Shown here in pieces: positions 47,627-57,322 of a stretch of DNA of 64,000 nt (the first letter of the stretch is position 1; each line of letters starts with the position of its first letter). Location of the stretch: contig JACKBI010000008.1 in NCBI GenBank assembly GCA_020634615.1, positions 124,001 to 188,000 of the forward strand. The letters run 5' to 3'. The position numbers and the translations under genes were made by a program. This DNA is from Anaerolineales bacterium (GTDB lineage Bacteria > Chloroflexota > Anaerolineae > JAAEKA01). A model generated the notes under the pieces. It saw nothing but the letters and a program-made list of their open reading frames with translations. It did no database searches and was not told the DNA's origin.

Positions 47627-47675
47627 GTTGCTAACGTTGCCGACTGGGAACCGTCCCGGGGGAAACGTTGGCAAC
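47627..47675. repeat. Imperfect palindrome upstream of the CHAT gene
   Basis: GTTGCTAACGTT (47627-47638) pairs with AACGTTGGCAAC (47664-47675) with one mismatch. It is related to the GTTGCCAACT elements elsewhere in the window. Confidence 0.65.
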
Positions 47676-47713
47676 TCTGTTTGGCTCCGAGGTGACAGTC
47701 ATCTGAGTCGAAT

Positions 47714-48028
47714 CTATGTCTTTCTCGTCATCACAAAGCTCAGGGCTGTGCCGGCCGCGACGCCAACGCCGCTGCCCAGCAGTTTGAAGTCGCCGGTCGC
47801 CGACAACTCGACGCTGAACTGGATCTGGTCGAGCTGGAACATGCCGGTTTCGGTCTTCAGCTCGTTGACGCCAAATGCCTCATCCAGGCTTTCCATGAAC
47901 TCGGTGAACTTGTCGCGCAGGGTATCCACGCTGAGCTGGTTGGTCACCTTGCTGATGGTGGATGGACCGCCGCGCGTCCCTTCTTCCTCTTCTGTCGTTA
48001 CGACAGTGATGATACCGCCATGGCTCAT
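47714..48028 (-). CDS. Small Pepco-like (peptidase co-occurring) protein
   Basis: 104 residues: an N-terminal glutamate run (TTEEEEG), a helix (VDTLRDKFTEFMESLDEAFG), then a C-terminal amphipathic beta segment (QIQFSVELSATGDFKLLGSG, followed by a Gly/Ala turn and LSFVMTRK). This resembles the small Pepco domains that accompany trypsin-, caspase- or CHAT-type proteases in predicted bacterial conflict systems. The match is by pattern only. It sits 15 bases after the C11 protease gene and before the CHAT gene, which fits a protease-partner role. Confidence 0.6.
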   Translation of the reverse strand: MSHGGIITVVTTEEEEGTRGGPSTISKVTNQLSVDTLRDKFTEFMESLDEAFGVNELKTETGMFQLDQIQFSVELSATGDFKLLGSGVGVAAGTALSFVMTRKT

Positions 48029-48043
48029 TGGTGACTCCAGTCT

Positions 48044-49519
48044 TTACACGCTTTCGTAGACGGTTTTCAGATAAGTCAGCCAGCCGGCACTGGCGAAGTC
48101 GATCTCTTCATAGAGAGGCGATGGCATGTCGTAGGGCACATAGATGGAAATGCCGGTGGCCTTGTCCTTCTTGCTGCCGGTGGCAGCATTGACCTGAACC
48201 GGTCCATCGGGCGCTTGCAGATAATCGCGTAGCGCCTGGCCGCCCGCAACCACATCCGTCGCCGCGCCGTCATAGCGATCCAGAATACCCTTTGTCAGCA
48301 CCAGCAGGTCAAGGTATTCCTGATCTTCGAAGGTGCGCCGGTTTTCGCGTACTGCTTTGGTGTATGCCAGTTGCAGACTGTCGTCGGTGGGATAAGCGGT
48401 GTTGAGCGCCGCCGCGAAATCGGACACCAGGCGACGCGTCTCGGCCATGTCACCCAGCTTGACGGCGGACAGGGTGGTGTTCTTGCTGAAGTAGAAGCGC
48501 TCGTATTCTTCCACGATGATTGTGGCGAATTCGGCCGGGCTAGCCGAGGGGTTGGCGTTCAGTCGCTGCAGGATCTCGCTGTACGGCCAGCCATCGATCG
48601 GCTCCACCTCCTGCGATGAAACCAGCAGGTCGGCGAACTGGCGTACCTGGTATTGCACTTCCAGCATGGCCATCAGACAGGCATCCATGCCGATCAATGC
48701 CAGCCGGCGCAGCGCACCTTCGTTGCCGGTGGCCATGATTTCGTTCAGCCGGGCCTGATCGGCGAAGATCGCGACGGCGTCCGATTCGTCCTGCGCGAAC
48801 ATGGCGACCTTCAGCGCCTGGCTCATCTCGGCGTTGGTCAGAAAGTCCATGGATGTGTCGTCGCAGAGTATGGCACGCGCTTCCTCGTCACCCTCGTCGT
48901 CGGCAAGAAGCTTGACCGTGGCCGCGGTGCTTCTGAACATGGCGGCATTTTCCCGGCGGCCGCGACCGCCCGACCGCACGGTGCGGGACAGGCCGCGCAC
49001 GGTGGCATAGATGTCGTCGTCTTTCCAGCCCAACCCATGGTTCCACAGAACCACCATGGTATGTTTGGCCGGGCAGCGCGTCATGCCCCAGACGATGAAA
49101 CGGGCCAGCTCGGCTGGGTCGCCGGTGTTGCTCTCGGCGATCGTCTCGACGATGTTTTCCTGTGCGGTCTTGCCTTTGTGGATTTCGAGGCGATAGGTGC
49201 CGTCTGCGCCGGATGTGTCGAATTGTGCCAGCACTGCGACCTGATCGGTGGTGCCAACGACCTCGACTTCGGCGATATCGTCATAGCCGGCGCTGGTCAT
49301 TTCGGCCATCAGCGCATAGGCGCCGTGCTTGGTCTCAAAGACCTTGCCGTTGTCACCTGCCATGTAAAGCAAAATAGTCCAGTCTCGTTCGGGCTGCATG
49401 GGTGGTTCCTCTTGGGTGGGCTTTTGGGGGGCGGGCTGCGGCGTAGGCGGCTGCATCGTGCGGCTGCCACGAAACCACGCCTGAATCTGGTCGAGCCAGC
49501 TGCGACTGGATTGGGACAT
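48044..49519 (-). CDS. Clostripain-like (C11) cysteine protease
   Basis: 491 residues. DWTILLYMAGDNGKVFE at the start of the domain, VVLWNHGLGWKDDD with H161 and LIGMDACLMAMLEVQYQVR with C281, then SSQEVEPIDGWPYSEIL, identify peptidase family C11 (clan CD), which cleaves after basic residues. No signal peptide is visible; a Pro/Gln linker precedes the domain, so the enzyme is probably cytoplasmic. It heads the C11, Pepco-like, CHAT gene row. Confidence 0.9.
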   Translation of the reverse strand: MSQSSRSWLDQIQAWFRGSRTMQPPTPQPAPQKPTQEEPPMQPERDWTILLYMAGDNGKVFETKHGAYALMAEMTSAGYDDIAEVEVVGTTDQVAVLAQFDTSGADGTYRLEIHKGKTAQENIVETIAESNTGDPAELARFIVWGMTRCPAKHTMVVLWNHGLGWKDDDIYATVRGLSRTVRSGGRGRRENAAMFRSTAATVKLLADDEGDEEARAILCDDTSMDFLTNAEMSQALKVAMFAQDESDAVAIFADQARLNEIMATGNEGALRRLALIGMDACLMAMLEVQYQVRQFADLLVSSQEVEPIDGWPYSEILQRLNANPSASPAEFATIIVEEYERFYFSKNTTLSAVKLGDMAETRRLVSDFAAALNTAYPTDDSLQLAYTKAVRENRRTFEDQEYLDLLVLTKGILDRYDGAATDVVAGGQALRDYLQAPDGPVQVNAATGSKKDKATGISIYVPYDMPSPLYEEIDFASAGWLTYLKTVYESV

Positions 49520-49545
49520 GATGGCCTCCGATTTGATTTGTGGCC

Positions 49546-49594
49546 CGTAGTAGGCGCTTCAGCGCCCCGGAACGGCGCTGAAGCACCTACTACG
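49546..49594. repeat. Long palindrome between aminotransferase and protease genes
   Basis: GTAGTAGGCGCTTCAGCGCC at 49547-49566 pairs with 49574-49593 with one mismatch, extended by one more C/G pair. The loop is 7 bases. It could end transcription of the aminotransferase gene, but no T-run follows. Confidence 0.8.
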
Positions 49595-49649
49595 AACGGA
49601 GAGAATTGTCACAATGATGAACGAAACTTGATCGGGGAATACGTCGTCC

Positions 49650-51056
49650 CTAGAGCGTGAAATAGCTGGCAATCGGCTCGGTAAAGTCGGCTGGCCGGTA
49701 TTCACCCGTCTGCCGGTCGAGCCGGTAGTCGCCAGCATAGTCGTTGCGTGCGATCCGCTCCAGCATTGCCAGCAGCCGGTTCACGTCGTCACGGTTGTTG
49801 TAGCAGCCAAAACTCATGCGCACCATCCCCGGCATGTTGGACTTGTCGCCCTCCAGAAGTTGCGTGCGCCAGGTGGATGCGGCCTCGTCGTCCAGGTTCA
49901 GCAGGTGTACGACGTAGGGATGGGCACAGAAGCAGCCGCTGCGCACACCGATGCCGCCCTCGTAGCCCAGGATCGCTGCCAGCTTGAAATGCGAGACTCC
50001 TGCCAGGTTGAAGGGGATCACGCCGACCTTCTCGTGCAGCCTGGCCGGATTGCTCTCGCCATAGATGGTGACGCCGGGAATTGCCAGCAGCCGCTCCGTG
50101 GCATAGGCCAGCAGTTCCTGTTCGTGCGCCGCAACCTGATCCATGCCGATGGCCATCAGCGCCTTGGCCGCAGCGGCCATCGCGACTGCGCCCACCACGT
50201 TGGGGCTGCCCGCCTCGTCACGATCCGGCATCCCCGCCCAGTGCACCTCGTCCAGCGTGACCACATCCACGGTGCCGCCGCCAGGATATTCTGGCGCGCC
50301 TTGCATGAATATGGCCTTGGGCCCGATCAATGCACCGGTGCCAAAGGGCGCGTACATCTTGTGGGCCGAGATCGTCACAAAGTCCAGGTGCTCGGGGTCG
50401 CCGTCAGGTTTCATGTCCACCTGGCGATGTGGGGCAAGCTGGGCAGCGTCGACCAGAATCTGCGCGCCGGCCGCGTGCGCCTTGCGCGCCAGGCGGTGGA
50501 TAGGCTGCAAGAAACCGCTGACATTGGACGCGCCGGTCACGGTCACCAGCGCGATGTTGCCGGCATGCTGCGCCAACAGCCGGTCGAAATCGTCCTCATC
50601 GAGCCGGCCATCGGGCAGCGCACGCACATGCTCCACGGGGAAACGGGCACGCCACGGCAGGTCGTTGGAGTGGTGCTCCAGTTGTGTGGTGATCACCACC
50701 GATCCCGGCTTGGCGGGCAGGCGGAACGACAGCTTGTTGATGGCTTCGGTGGTGTTCTTGCCAAAGATGACCGTGTTGGTATGCGGGTTTGCTCCGACGA
50801 ACTCGGCGATGATTTCGTGGGCCTGGTCGTAGGCCAGCGTGCTGAGGCGTGACTTGAATCCGGTGCCGCGGTGTACGCTCGAATAGTAGGGCATGAAGCG
50901 ATCGACCGCGTCCAGAACGTCGGTCAGCGCGGGCGTGCTGGCGGCGTTGTCCAGGTTGACATAGGTTGCCAGGCTGCCGTCCAGCAGCGGCACACGCTCG
51001 TCGATGCCGACGATGCGCGTGCGGAGGTCGTAGGGTGATGGGGTGATGTGGGTCAT
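49650..51056 (-). CDS. Class V aminotransferase / cysteine desulfurase-like protein
   Basis: 468 residues. YVNLDNAASTPALTDVLDAV, FGKNTTEAINKLSFRL, LVTVTGASNVSGFLQPIHRL and the PLP lysine in ISAHKMYAPFGTGALIG (K233) are typical of SufS/CsdA-like enzymes. RSGCFCAHPYVVHLL near the C-terminus provides cysteines in the region of the sulfur-relay loop. The function could be sulfur transfer or a related PLP reaction. It stands alone, 130 bases upstream of the C11 gene. Confidence 0.88.
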   Translation of the reverse strand: MTHITPSPYDLRTRIVGIDERVPLLDGSLATYVNLDNAASTPALTDVLDAVDRFMPYYSSVHRGTGFKSRLSTLAYDQAHEIIAEFVGANPHTNTVIFGKNTTEAINKLSFRLPAKPGSVVITTQLEHHSNDLPWRARFPVEHVRALPDGRLDEDDFDRLLAQHAGNIALVTVTGASNVSGFLQPIHRLARKAHAAGAQILVDAAQLAPHRQVDMKPDGDPEHLDFVTISAHKMYAPFGTGALIGPKAIFMQGAPEYPGGGTVDVVTLDEVHWAGMPDRDEAGSPNVVGAVAMAAAAKALMAIGMDQVAAHEQELLAYATERLLAIPGVTIYGESNPARLHEKVGVIPFNLAGVSHFKLAAILGYEGGIGVRSGCFCAHPYVVHLLNLDDEAASTWRTQLLEGDKSNMPGMVRMSFGCYNNRDDVNRLLAMLERIARNDYAGDYRLDRQTGEYRPADFTEPIASYFTL

Positions 51057-51147
51057 GGGTCGGGATGTGTTCGTGTGGTAGAAACGTGATGCGTGACGGT
51101 AGTGCGCCAGTACTACAGCTAGACTTTGCTGGTACGGCGCCTGAGCA

Positions 51148-51384
51148 ATGATTGATGAATCTTAAGAAATGGTTTCGGTAATAGTCCGGCGGGGCCCGCC
51201 CGACCGTAAAACGGATCGGGCTACAAGGTGAAAGCCCTTTCAGGGCTAGGATCCAGGCCCGAAGGGCCTTCCACATTGTAGCTGGATGGCCTTGCGAAGC
51301 ACCCCGTAGCAGAGCGGAGTGGGTGGCCCCCGGCGGGCGTGCCGAGCCTATTACCGACTTCTTTTCTTAGTTTTCATAAATCAT
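51148..51384. repeat. MITE-like dispersed element, copy 2 (inverted)
   Basis: It is homologous to the reverse complement of 5103-5344. Its ends, ATGATTGATGAATCTTAAGA...GGTAATAG and CTATTACC...CATAAATCAT, form imperfect terminal inverted repeats. It lies in the 436-base gap (51057-51492) between the aminotransferase and the YgfZ-like gene, where I see no other gene. It lacks about 20 bases present in copy 1. Confidence 0.7.
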
Positions 51385-51492
51385 CGCCTGACAGGAAAAA
51401 CATGTTGAAACATGTTGCCGGAGTGGTGTTTCCAGTATGCTTCAGCGTACTTTTTGCGCAGCATACCAGACGCCGATTTCAACCGGCGGGTA

Positions 51493-52527
51493 CTAATCGA
51501 CAGACGCGTCAAGAGACGTGAACGGCAGCGCCACGACTTCGGCCATAATCGCTGCACCGGCGCTTTGCACGATGACTTCCGTGCCGGGTTCATGGTTCGG
51601 CCGGTGAAGGTATGCCAGCGCGATGGGTTGGTCCAGCGCAATGCTCTGTACGGCGCTGCTGACCCAGCCGACCTTGCGCCCATCGACCATCACTGCGGCG
51701 CCCGGCACGGCCAGCGCGCTGAGCCGCAGCCCCACGAGGTAGTTGGCCACCTTGTCATAGGTGATCTGACGGGCGATGATCTCCTGGCCGGTGTAGCAGC
51801 CCTTGAAGTCGTTGCAGAAGCGCCGCAGCCCGGCTTCCAGCGGGCTGACCTGTTCGTTGAGGTCGATGCCGGCCGCGGGTGCGCCGGCCTCCATGCGCAA
51901 CACGTGGAAAGCGTCATCGCTGATCGCGACCGCACCGGCCGCCTGCAACTCGCTGCGTACCGCTTCGGCCTGCGGGGCGGGCGCGAAGACTGTCAGCGCG
52001 TCACCGCCGACGCCTTCGATCCGCTGGACAGTGCATAGCTGCCCGGCCAGCGTGACTTCACGCCAGTCGAACAGCGCCATGTCGCTCAGGTCGCCCGCTC
52101 CAGCGCCCGTCAGCACAGCCGCCGCGGCCGGGCCATAGAGCCCAAACTGCGCGAGCGCTCCACCGCGACCCGCCAGGCTGACCTTGTCGCTGAAAAATAT
52201 CTGCGAGCGCAGGGTCATGAACACCGTCGGTCCCTGGTCCGCGCCGGTGATCAACAGCAGGCCATCGCGGTGAATCTGGACCGTCAGCACGGCGATAATG
52301 CGTGCGGTCGGCGAGGTGAGGATCGTCACCGTTCCCTGGCCGGGGGACAGTCGCATTTCGTTGGTAGAAAGGCGCTGCATGAATGCGATGCGGTCCTCTC
52401 CGGCCAGCCAGATGCGTCCGTGGCTGCTCTCGTCGCGCAGCGCGGCGCCGTTTCGTCCCGCCGCATAGCCCGCCAAAAAACGGTCTTCGGTGGCAATCGT
52501 CGCTTGCAAGGGGTATGTCTCCATCAT
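51493..52527 (-). CDS. YgfZ/GcvT-like folate-binding protein
   Basis: 344 residues of the aminomethyltransferase fold. The YgfZ signature KGCYTGQEIIARQITYDKV (C244) is intact, with the preceding FAGYAAGRNGAALRDESSHG-like start and RIEGVGGDALTVFAP. YgfZ-type proteins bind tetrahydrofolate and help maintain or repair some iron-sulfur enzymes. The start ATG at 52527 gives the usual length for the family. Confidence 0.88.
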   Translation of the reverse strand: MMETYPLQATIATEDRFLAGYAAGRNGAALRDESSHGRIWLAGEDRIAFMQRLSTNEMRLSPGQGTVTILTSPTARIIAVLTVQIHRDGLLLITGADQGPTVFMTLRSQIFFSDKVSLAGRGGALAQFGLYGPAAAAVLTGAGAGDLSDMALFDWREVTLAGQLCTVQRIEGVGGDALTVFAPAPQAEAVRSELQAAGAVAISDDAFHVLRMEAGAPAAGIDLNEQVSPLEAGLRRFCNDFKGCYTGQEIIARQITYDKVANYLVGLRLSALAVPGAAVMVDGRKVGWVSSAVQSIALDQPIALAYLHRPNHEPGTEVIVQSAGAAIMAEVVALPFTSLDASVD

Positions 52528-52837
52528 GGGTACGGATCGTCAGCAGCCAGTGGAGACCTCGCAAGTAGCTCTTGCGGCATACCGAGCCGGTTCCTGCGAT
52601 GGAAACCTGGTCGAGCTGCAACGTCAGCAACTTGCGTAGTTCTCGCTTGTGGCTTTTCAGACCATGTTGTACCACGAGACAGCGATTCGGACAACTCGCC
52701 GGAGCAAAAACGGCGACGAATAGGCTGATCTCGATGAACCTGGCGCACACCAACGGCGTGTAATCTGCGTCTCGCAAGCAAGACGCCGGCTTGGTTTCCG
52801 GTCCCGTTGCACGTCCCTGACCAGCCCACGGCGTTGA

Positions 52838-52868
52838 TTGCACACAGCCTTTGAAGCTATGCTATAAT
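52838..52868 (+). promoter_or_regulatory. Putative sigma70-type promoter (extended -10)
   Basis: TGCTATAAT (-10 TATAAT at 52863-52868 with an upstream TG) and TTGCAC at 52838-52843 with a 19-base spacer. It lies about 130 bases before the secreted-protein gene at 52999, in the 471-base divergent gap 52528-52998, which shows no other gene. Confidence 0.5.
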
Positions 52869-52998
52869 CCGCGCCAGCGGCGCGTGCAGCGCCGTGTTTC
52901 TCGCCCGGTGCGATGCAACATCCGTCCCGCGGGCCATCTGGCCTGCGTTCTTGCTTACGCAGATAATCTACCATCACCTTAGTCGAGGAGGCAACACA

Positions 52999-54951
52999 AT
53001 GCGACTATTCCTACGAAGCCTGCTGGTCCTCACGTTGATTCTGGCGGCAGTCCCAATCGTGCAGGCAAGCACTCCGGTCAACGCACCGGACGCACCGCTT
53101 GACGATGAGATCATCCTGATGTCGAACGACGGCAGGATCATCGTGCGCGATCCGTACACCCCGCCCGGCATCCGCCCGGTAACCTGGGAATCCCCGGGCA
53201 CCGGCTTTACCAATGTCATCACCGGTGATTTCAACGGCGATACTGCTGCCGAGGTCGTCGGTCTGCGATACAACGAGGCTGTTGTCTTTTCGCCGGTCGT
53301 CTTGCCTGGCTCAGCCGACTTGAGCCGGACGTTTACGGCCTCGTCCGGCCAATTCTGGACTCAGGGCGTTACTGGCGACGTCGACGGTGACGGCCGCGAT
53401 GAATTGGTCCTGATTCAGACAACCAACGAGCCGACCCTGGCGATTCGGTTGTACGCCTATGATTGGCAGGCGGCCACAGGCTGGACGCAGACCTACACTG
53501 CCGGTTACGGTGCTCCCTGGCAGGCGATCTCTATGGGCGACGTTGACGGCGATGGCAAGGATGAGTTCGTGGGCGTCCGTAACCCCAGTGGTCAATTGCC
53601 GCAGATAATCGTTTTCAAGCCTAGCAACAACTGGCAGCAGCAGGTACGTTTCGACGCGAATTTCCCCTGGATCACCGTCGCGGTCGGCAACACCAACAAC
53701 GACGCGAACGGCCGAGACGAGATGGTTACCACACGCAGCGAGGTAGTCACTAACGTCTGGTCGATGGGCGTTTTTCGCTATACAGGCAGTTCAACGAACC
53801 TGGATACAGTAGCGAGCGCCAAGTTCTACCCCTATTTTCAGGATATCGCCCTGGGCGATGTTAATAATTCAGGCGTTGACACGATCTTCCTTCTGCGGCC
53901 CGGAATTTTCAACGGTTCTCCGACGGTCGCGCTCTTCAACGTGTTCTATGGAACTGGCGCGTTCACTCAGTTCAATGAGCTCGCGAACCAGACGCGCTAC
54001 CAGACGATTCATACCGGCGACCTGGACGGCGACACGCGCGCCGAGCTGGTCGTCATGGCGTCGAACAGTTATTTGATCTACAACGACCCCGCCACCAGCA
54101 CGAACTTCTCGGATACGCCCGGCAACTACAGCGGCACCACCAACTTCGCTATCGCCAATTTGGATGGTCCTGGCATTCCCACCGGTCCCTCGCTGAACGT
54201 CAGCCCGACCACGCTTACCTGGAACGTGCAGGCCGGTCAGGTCACCAGCCAGCAGGTGCAGATCACGAACACGGGAACGGGCACGCTCAACTGGACCGCG
54301 GCTGTGACTGCGGGCGGCAACTGGCTTAGCATCAATCCGAGCGGCGGTACCGCGCCCAGCGCCATGGGGCTCACCGGCAGCGCTACCAGCCTCCAGCCCG
54401 GCGTCTACACAGGCAAGGTGCGCGTGACCGGCACCGGCAGCGTGTACAACAGCCCCATTGACATCAACGTTACAATGACGGTCACTGCGCCGGCATTCTC
54501 GGTAGAGCCGGGCTCGGTGTCGTGGTATTACCGGCCGGGCTCGTCGCCTGGCCAGCGGAACGTCATCGTCAAGGGGCCGTCGATCAACTGGCACGCCGGC
54601 GCGGTGCCAACCAGCATGGTCCCGGAGATCGAGGCAGCCATCGCTGCCGGTACGCCGATGCGCATCGAGAACGGTCGCCTGCTGATTGGCGATCAACCGG
54701 CGCCTGAGGATGTGCCCATCGTGGACTGGATCGACATCAATCCATCCACTGGCACGGCTACGCAGAGCGGCACTACGGTCCAGCTCAATCTGGTGACCAA
54801 CGCGGTCGACTACGGCTTGAGCAGCGCTGCCATCGTTTTCGTCGCTGATCAGGTGGCCTCACCGCCGGCCGTCGTCGTACGTGCCAGCGTGCTGCGCAGC
54901 CTGCCGGATCAGAGCGACCTGACGTTTATGCCGCTGGTGCAACTGCGCTAG
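52999..54951 (+). CDS. Secreted FG-GAP/VCBS repeat protein with BACON-like domains
   Basis: 650 residues from ATG 52999 (GAGGAGG at 52985-52991). The first 23 residues form a signal peptide (MRLFLRSLLVLTLILAAVPI, then VQA). Residues 60-390 contain FG-GAP-like repeats with calcium-type loops: VITGDFNGDTAAEVVGL, VTGDVDGDGRDELVLI, SMGDVDGDGKDEFVGV, HTGDLDGDTRAELVVM. From about 400, immunoglobulin-like BACON-type segments follow (LNVSPTTLTWNVQAGQ, WLSINPSGGTAPSAMGL). It ends FMPLVQLR, an ending often seen on exported proteins of this group. A role in adhesion or binding is inferred. Confidence 0.85.
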   Translation: MRLFLRSLLVLTLILAAVPIVQASTPVNAPDAPLDDEIILMSNDGRIIVRDPYTPPGIRPVTWESPGTGFTNVITGDFNGDTAAEVVGLRYNEAVVFSPVVLPGSADLSRTFTASSGQFWTQGVTGDVDGDGRDELVLIQTTNEPTLAIRLYAYDWQAATGWTQTYTAGYGAPWQAISMGDVDGDGKDEFVGVRNPSGQLPQIIVFKPSNNWQQQVRFDANFPWITVAVGNTNNDANGRDEMVTTRSEVVTNVWSMGVFRYTGSSTNLDTVASAKFYPYFQDIALGDVNNSGVDTIFLLRPGIFNGSPTVALFNVFYGTGAFTQFNELANQTRYQTIHTGDLDGDTRAELVVMASNSYLIYNDPATSTNFSDTPGNYSGTTNFAIANLDGPGIPTGPSLNVSPTTLTWNVQAGQVTSQQVQITNTGTGTLNWTAAVTAGGNWLSINPSGGTAPSAMGLTGSATSLQPGVYTGKVRVTGTGSVYNSPIDINVTMTVTAPAFSVEPGSVSWYYRPGSSPGQRNVIVKGPSINWHAGAVPTSMVPEIEAAIAAGTPMRIENGRLLIGDQPAPEDVPIVDWIDINPSTGTATQSGTTVQLNLVTNAVDYGLSSAAIVFVADQVASPPAVVVRASVLRSLPDQSDLTFMPLVQLR

Positions 54952-54966
54952 CGTAGCCAACTTACA

Positions 54967-55003
54967 CAGAGTTGCCAACTGTTCTGAAAAGTTGGCAACT
55001 CTG
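54967..55003. repeat. Hairpin of the AGAGTTGCCAACT family
   Basis: CAGAGTTGCCAACT (54967-54980) pairs with 54990-55003. It is identical in arm sequence to the element embedded in the coding sequence at 21173-21210. Confidence 0.85.
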
Positions 55004-55014
55004 GCCGAGAATCA

Positions 55015-55043
55015 AAAGCCCCCGGCAACGCGCCGGGGGCTTT
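55015..55043. terminator. Bidirectional rho-independent terminator
   Basis: AAAGCCCCCGGC, loop AACGC, GCCGGGGGCTTT, with T-rich flanks on both sides. It separates the convergent secreted-protein gene and the BMC operon and can serve both. Confidence 0.88.
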
Positions 55044-55062
55044 GTTGTTGTGTACTTGTGTT

Positions 55063-55644
55063 TTATCCGACCAAACTGCGGAACCGCGTCGAGTTGATCA
55101 GATTCGCAGCCATTTCGGGGTGTAGCTGAGGGATGACGACCGCGTTGACGAGGTACCCGCTGTTCTCAATTGCTGTGCAACCGGCGTCCAGCGCAGCCTC
55201 GATGTCGCTCACGTGGCCGGCGAAGAAAAGCAAGCCCTTGCCGCCCAGCCCGTCGGCCAGACGCAACTCCAGCAGCGTGACTTGCGCAGCCTTCAACCCG
55301 GCATCAGCAGCCTGGATGGCCGCGGCGACGCTGCTGGTCTCCACGATCCCCAGCGCCTCGTCGATCGATGGTTGGCGCGCCGCCGCGATGGCTGCCGGTA
55401 CATCGGGATGCACGCCCGGCAAAAAAACGTGGTCAAGCACGGCTGCGCTGCCTGTTGCCAGCCCGGCTGCCAGCGCCTCCTGCACCGGAGCGACGTCACC
55501 CGTCACCAGCACCAGGAACTTGCCGGGATGCACTGTGCCCGCGATGATGTGCGCGACCGGCGCGCTCTTAACCATCGCGTCGCCGGCCTGGATTCCGGTG
55601 GCGATACTGTCGAACTCAATGAGAGCGAGAGCGGGATCGGGCAT
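55063..55644 (-). CDS. Tandem BMC-domain shell protein (BMC-T)
   Basis: 193 residues made of two BMC domains. The first (ALALIEFDSIATGIQAGDAM, GKFLVLVTGDVAPVQEAL) and second (ALGIVETSSVAAAIQAADAG, GKGLLFFAGHVSDIEAALDAG) each show the usual layout. Such proteins form pseudohexameric trimers in microcompartment shells and may have gated central pores for larger metabolites. It is the last gene of the BMC row, ending at the terminator. Confidence 0.92.
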   Translation of the reverse strand: MPDPALALIEFDSIATGIQAGDAMVKSAPVAHIIAGTVHPGKFLVLVTGDVAPVQEALAAGLATGSAAVLDHVFLPGVHPDVPAAIAAARQPSIDEALGIVETSSVAAAIQAADAGLKAAQVTLLELRLADGLGGKGLLFFAGHVSDIEAALDAGCTAIENSGYLVNAVVIPQLHPEMAANLINSTRFRSLVG

Positions 55645-55784
55645 TTTGGTGATCGGTAATCAGTAATCGGTGAACAGTGGTCAGTGATCAGAGGTCAGCG
55701 GGCTTGGTTCGACAAGAGGTTCTGCTCGATGGTTGTTCCACTGATAACTGACAACTGATCGCTGGTAAACTGCAAGCCGGCCTT
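55645..55784. repeat. Repeat-type intergenic spacer
   Basis: It contains GGTAATCAGTAATCGGTGAACAGTGGTCAGTGATCAG and AACTGATCGCTGG words, like the eCIS spacers. No promoter is evident. Confidence 0.7.
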
Positions 55785-57281
55785 CTACACTATCCTGAAA
55801 TGGTCCACCAGCGTGCAACGGCGGATGCGGCTGAAGGTCAGTGCAGAGGTCAACCCTTCGCCGGTGGGGCTGGCGATGCTGAAGCTGGTGAAGCCTTCGC
55901 CGCCGTAGCCGAGACCGGCCAGATTTGGTCCGTTCTTTACGAAGATCGAACAGTCGATCTCCCTGGCCATGCGGCTGAGCTTGTCGATGTTGCGGCTCCA
56001 CATGCTGGCCGTGTGGCCGAAACCGTGCTCAGCCTCCACCGCCAGATCGATGCCCTCGTCGCACGACTGCACCCGCACCAGCGGCATGACCGGCATCAGT
56101 TGCTCGGTCCAGACCAGCGGATGCTCCAGCGGCACCTCGACCAGCGCCAGCCGCACTTCCTTGCCTGCCGAAATGCCGATCTCGCGCAGGATGTCGCCGG
56201 CGTACTTGCCGACCCATTGCTTGTCCGTGACCCCGGGCTTGCGCGGCGCGCCCATCTCCTTGAAAATGACCCGCTCCAGCGCGCGCAGCCGGTGTGACGG
56301 CACTTCAACCGCACCGTTGGCCAGCATCGCAGCCTTGAGCCGGTCCGCTACGCTGTCGACGACGAAGATCTCCTTCTCGTCGGTGCAGATGACGTTGTTG
56401 TCGAAGCCGCCGCCGAAGGTGATGTCGCGGCCGGCCTTGTCGATGTCGGCTGTCTCGTCCACCACCACCGGCGGGTTGCCCGGCCCGGCACAGACGGCTC
56501 GCTTGCCGCTGCTCATGGCTTCTTTGACAACTCCAGGGCCGCCGGTGACCATCAACAGCCGGATGCCGGGGTGGCGCATCAGCTCCTGTGCGCTGGCGAT
56601 GGTTGGCTCGGCGATGGCGGTCAGCAGGTTGGCCGGTCCGCCCGCGCCGACAACGGCGCGGTTGATGAGCTGGATCTGGTAGGAGCAGGTGCGCTTGGCG
56701 CCGGGATGGACGTTGAAAACCACCGCGTTGCCGGCCGAGAGCATGCTGATGCTGTTGTTGATGATCGTGGATGTCGGGTTGGTGACCGGCGTGATGGCGC
56801 CGATAACCCCGTAGGGCGCGCGTTCCACCAGGCTCAGGCCGTGGTCGCCTGTCCAGGCCAGCGGCTGTAATGCCTCGGGGCCGGGCGTCTTTCGGGCCGT
56901 CAGCAGGTTTTTCTGGTACTTGTCCTCAGGTCGACCCAGGCCGGTCTCCTCGTGCGCCATACGGGCCAGAGAGTCGGCTTCGGTCAGCATGGCAGCGCGG
57001 ATCGCAGCAACGATTTCGTAGCGTTTTTCCAGCGTCATGCCGCCGAGGGCTACAAAGGCAGCGCGCGCGGCGCGCACCGCATCGTCGATGGTGGTGAAGA
57101 TGCCGTCCCGCCCGGCTGCGGCCGGTGCGACTGCACTTCGTCCGGCCCTCCCGACATGGGAGAGGTGTGGCGCGGCAGCAGGCGTGGGGTGGCCAGCGGA
57201 CGGCTGGCCGCCTTGGGCAGCTTCTCTCAGCACCCGTTGCACGATGGCGTCGATACGTGTCTTGTCAAGGGTTTCGGTCAT
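55785..57281 (-). CDS. BMC-encapsulated CoA-acylating aldehyde dehydrogenase
   Basis: 498 residues. Residues 1-22 or so form an amphipathic encapsulation-peptide-like helix (KTRIDAIVQRVLREAA), joined by a Pro/Ala/Gly linker to the dehydrogenase. Motifs match the PduP/EutE type: GAITPVTNPTSTIINNS, VVFNVHPGAKRTC and the catalytic Cys in NNVICTDEKEIFVV (C299). The enzyme oxidises an aldehyde, here probably acetaldehyde released by the aldolase encoded nearby, to an acyl-CoA inside the shell. Confidence 0.93.
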   Translation of the reverse strand: MTETLDKTRIDAIVQRVLREAAQGGQPSAGHPTPAAAPHLSHVGRAGRSAVAPAAAGRDGIFTTIDDAVRAARAAFVALGGMTLEKRYEIVAAIRAAMLTEADSLARMAHEETGLGRPEDKYQKNLLTARKTPGPEALQPLAWTGDHGLSLVERAPYGVIGAITPVTNPTSTIINNSISMLSAGNAVVFNVHPGAKRTCSYQIQLINRAVVGAGGPANLLTAIAEPTIASAQELMRHPGIRLLMVTGGPGVVKEAMSSGKRAVCAGPGNPPVVVDETADIDKAGRDITFGGGFDNNVICTDEKEIFVVDSVADRLKAAMLANGAVEVPSHRLRALERVIFKEMGAPRKPGVTDKQWVGKYAGDILREIGISAGKEVRLALVEVPLEHPLVWTEQLMPVMPLVRVQSCDEGIDLAVEAEHGFGHTASMWSRNIDKLSRMAREIDCSIFVKNGPNLAGLGYGGEGFTSFSIASPTGEGLTSALTFSRIRRCTLVDHFRIV

Positions 57282-57322
57282 GAGGTTCTCTGCGATCCGA
57301 AATCAGTAATTGCAACCAGGGT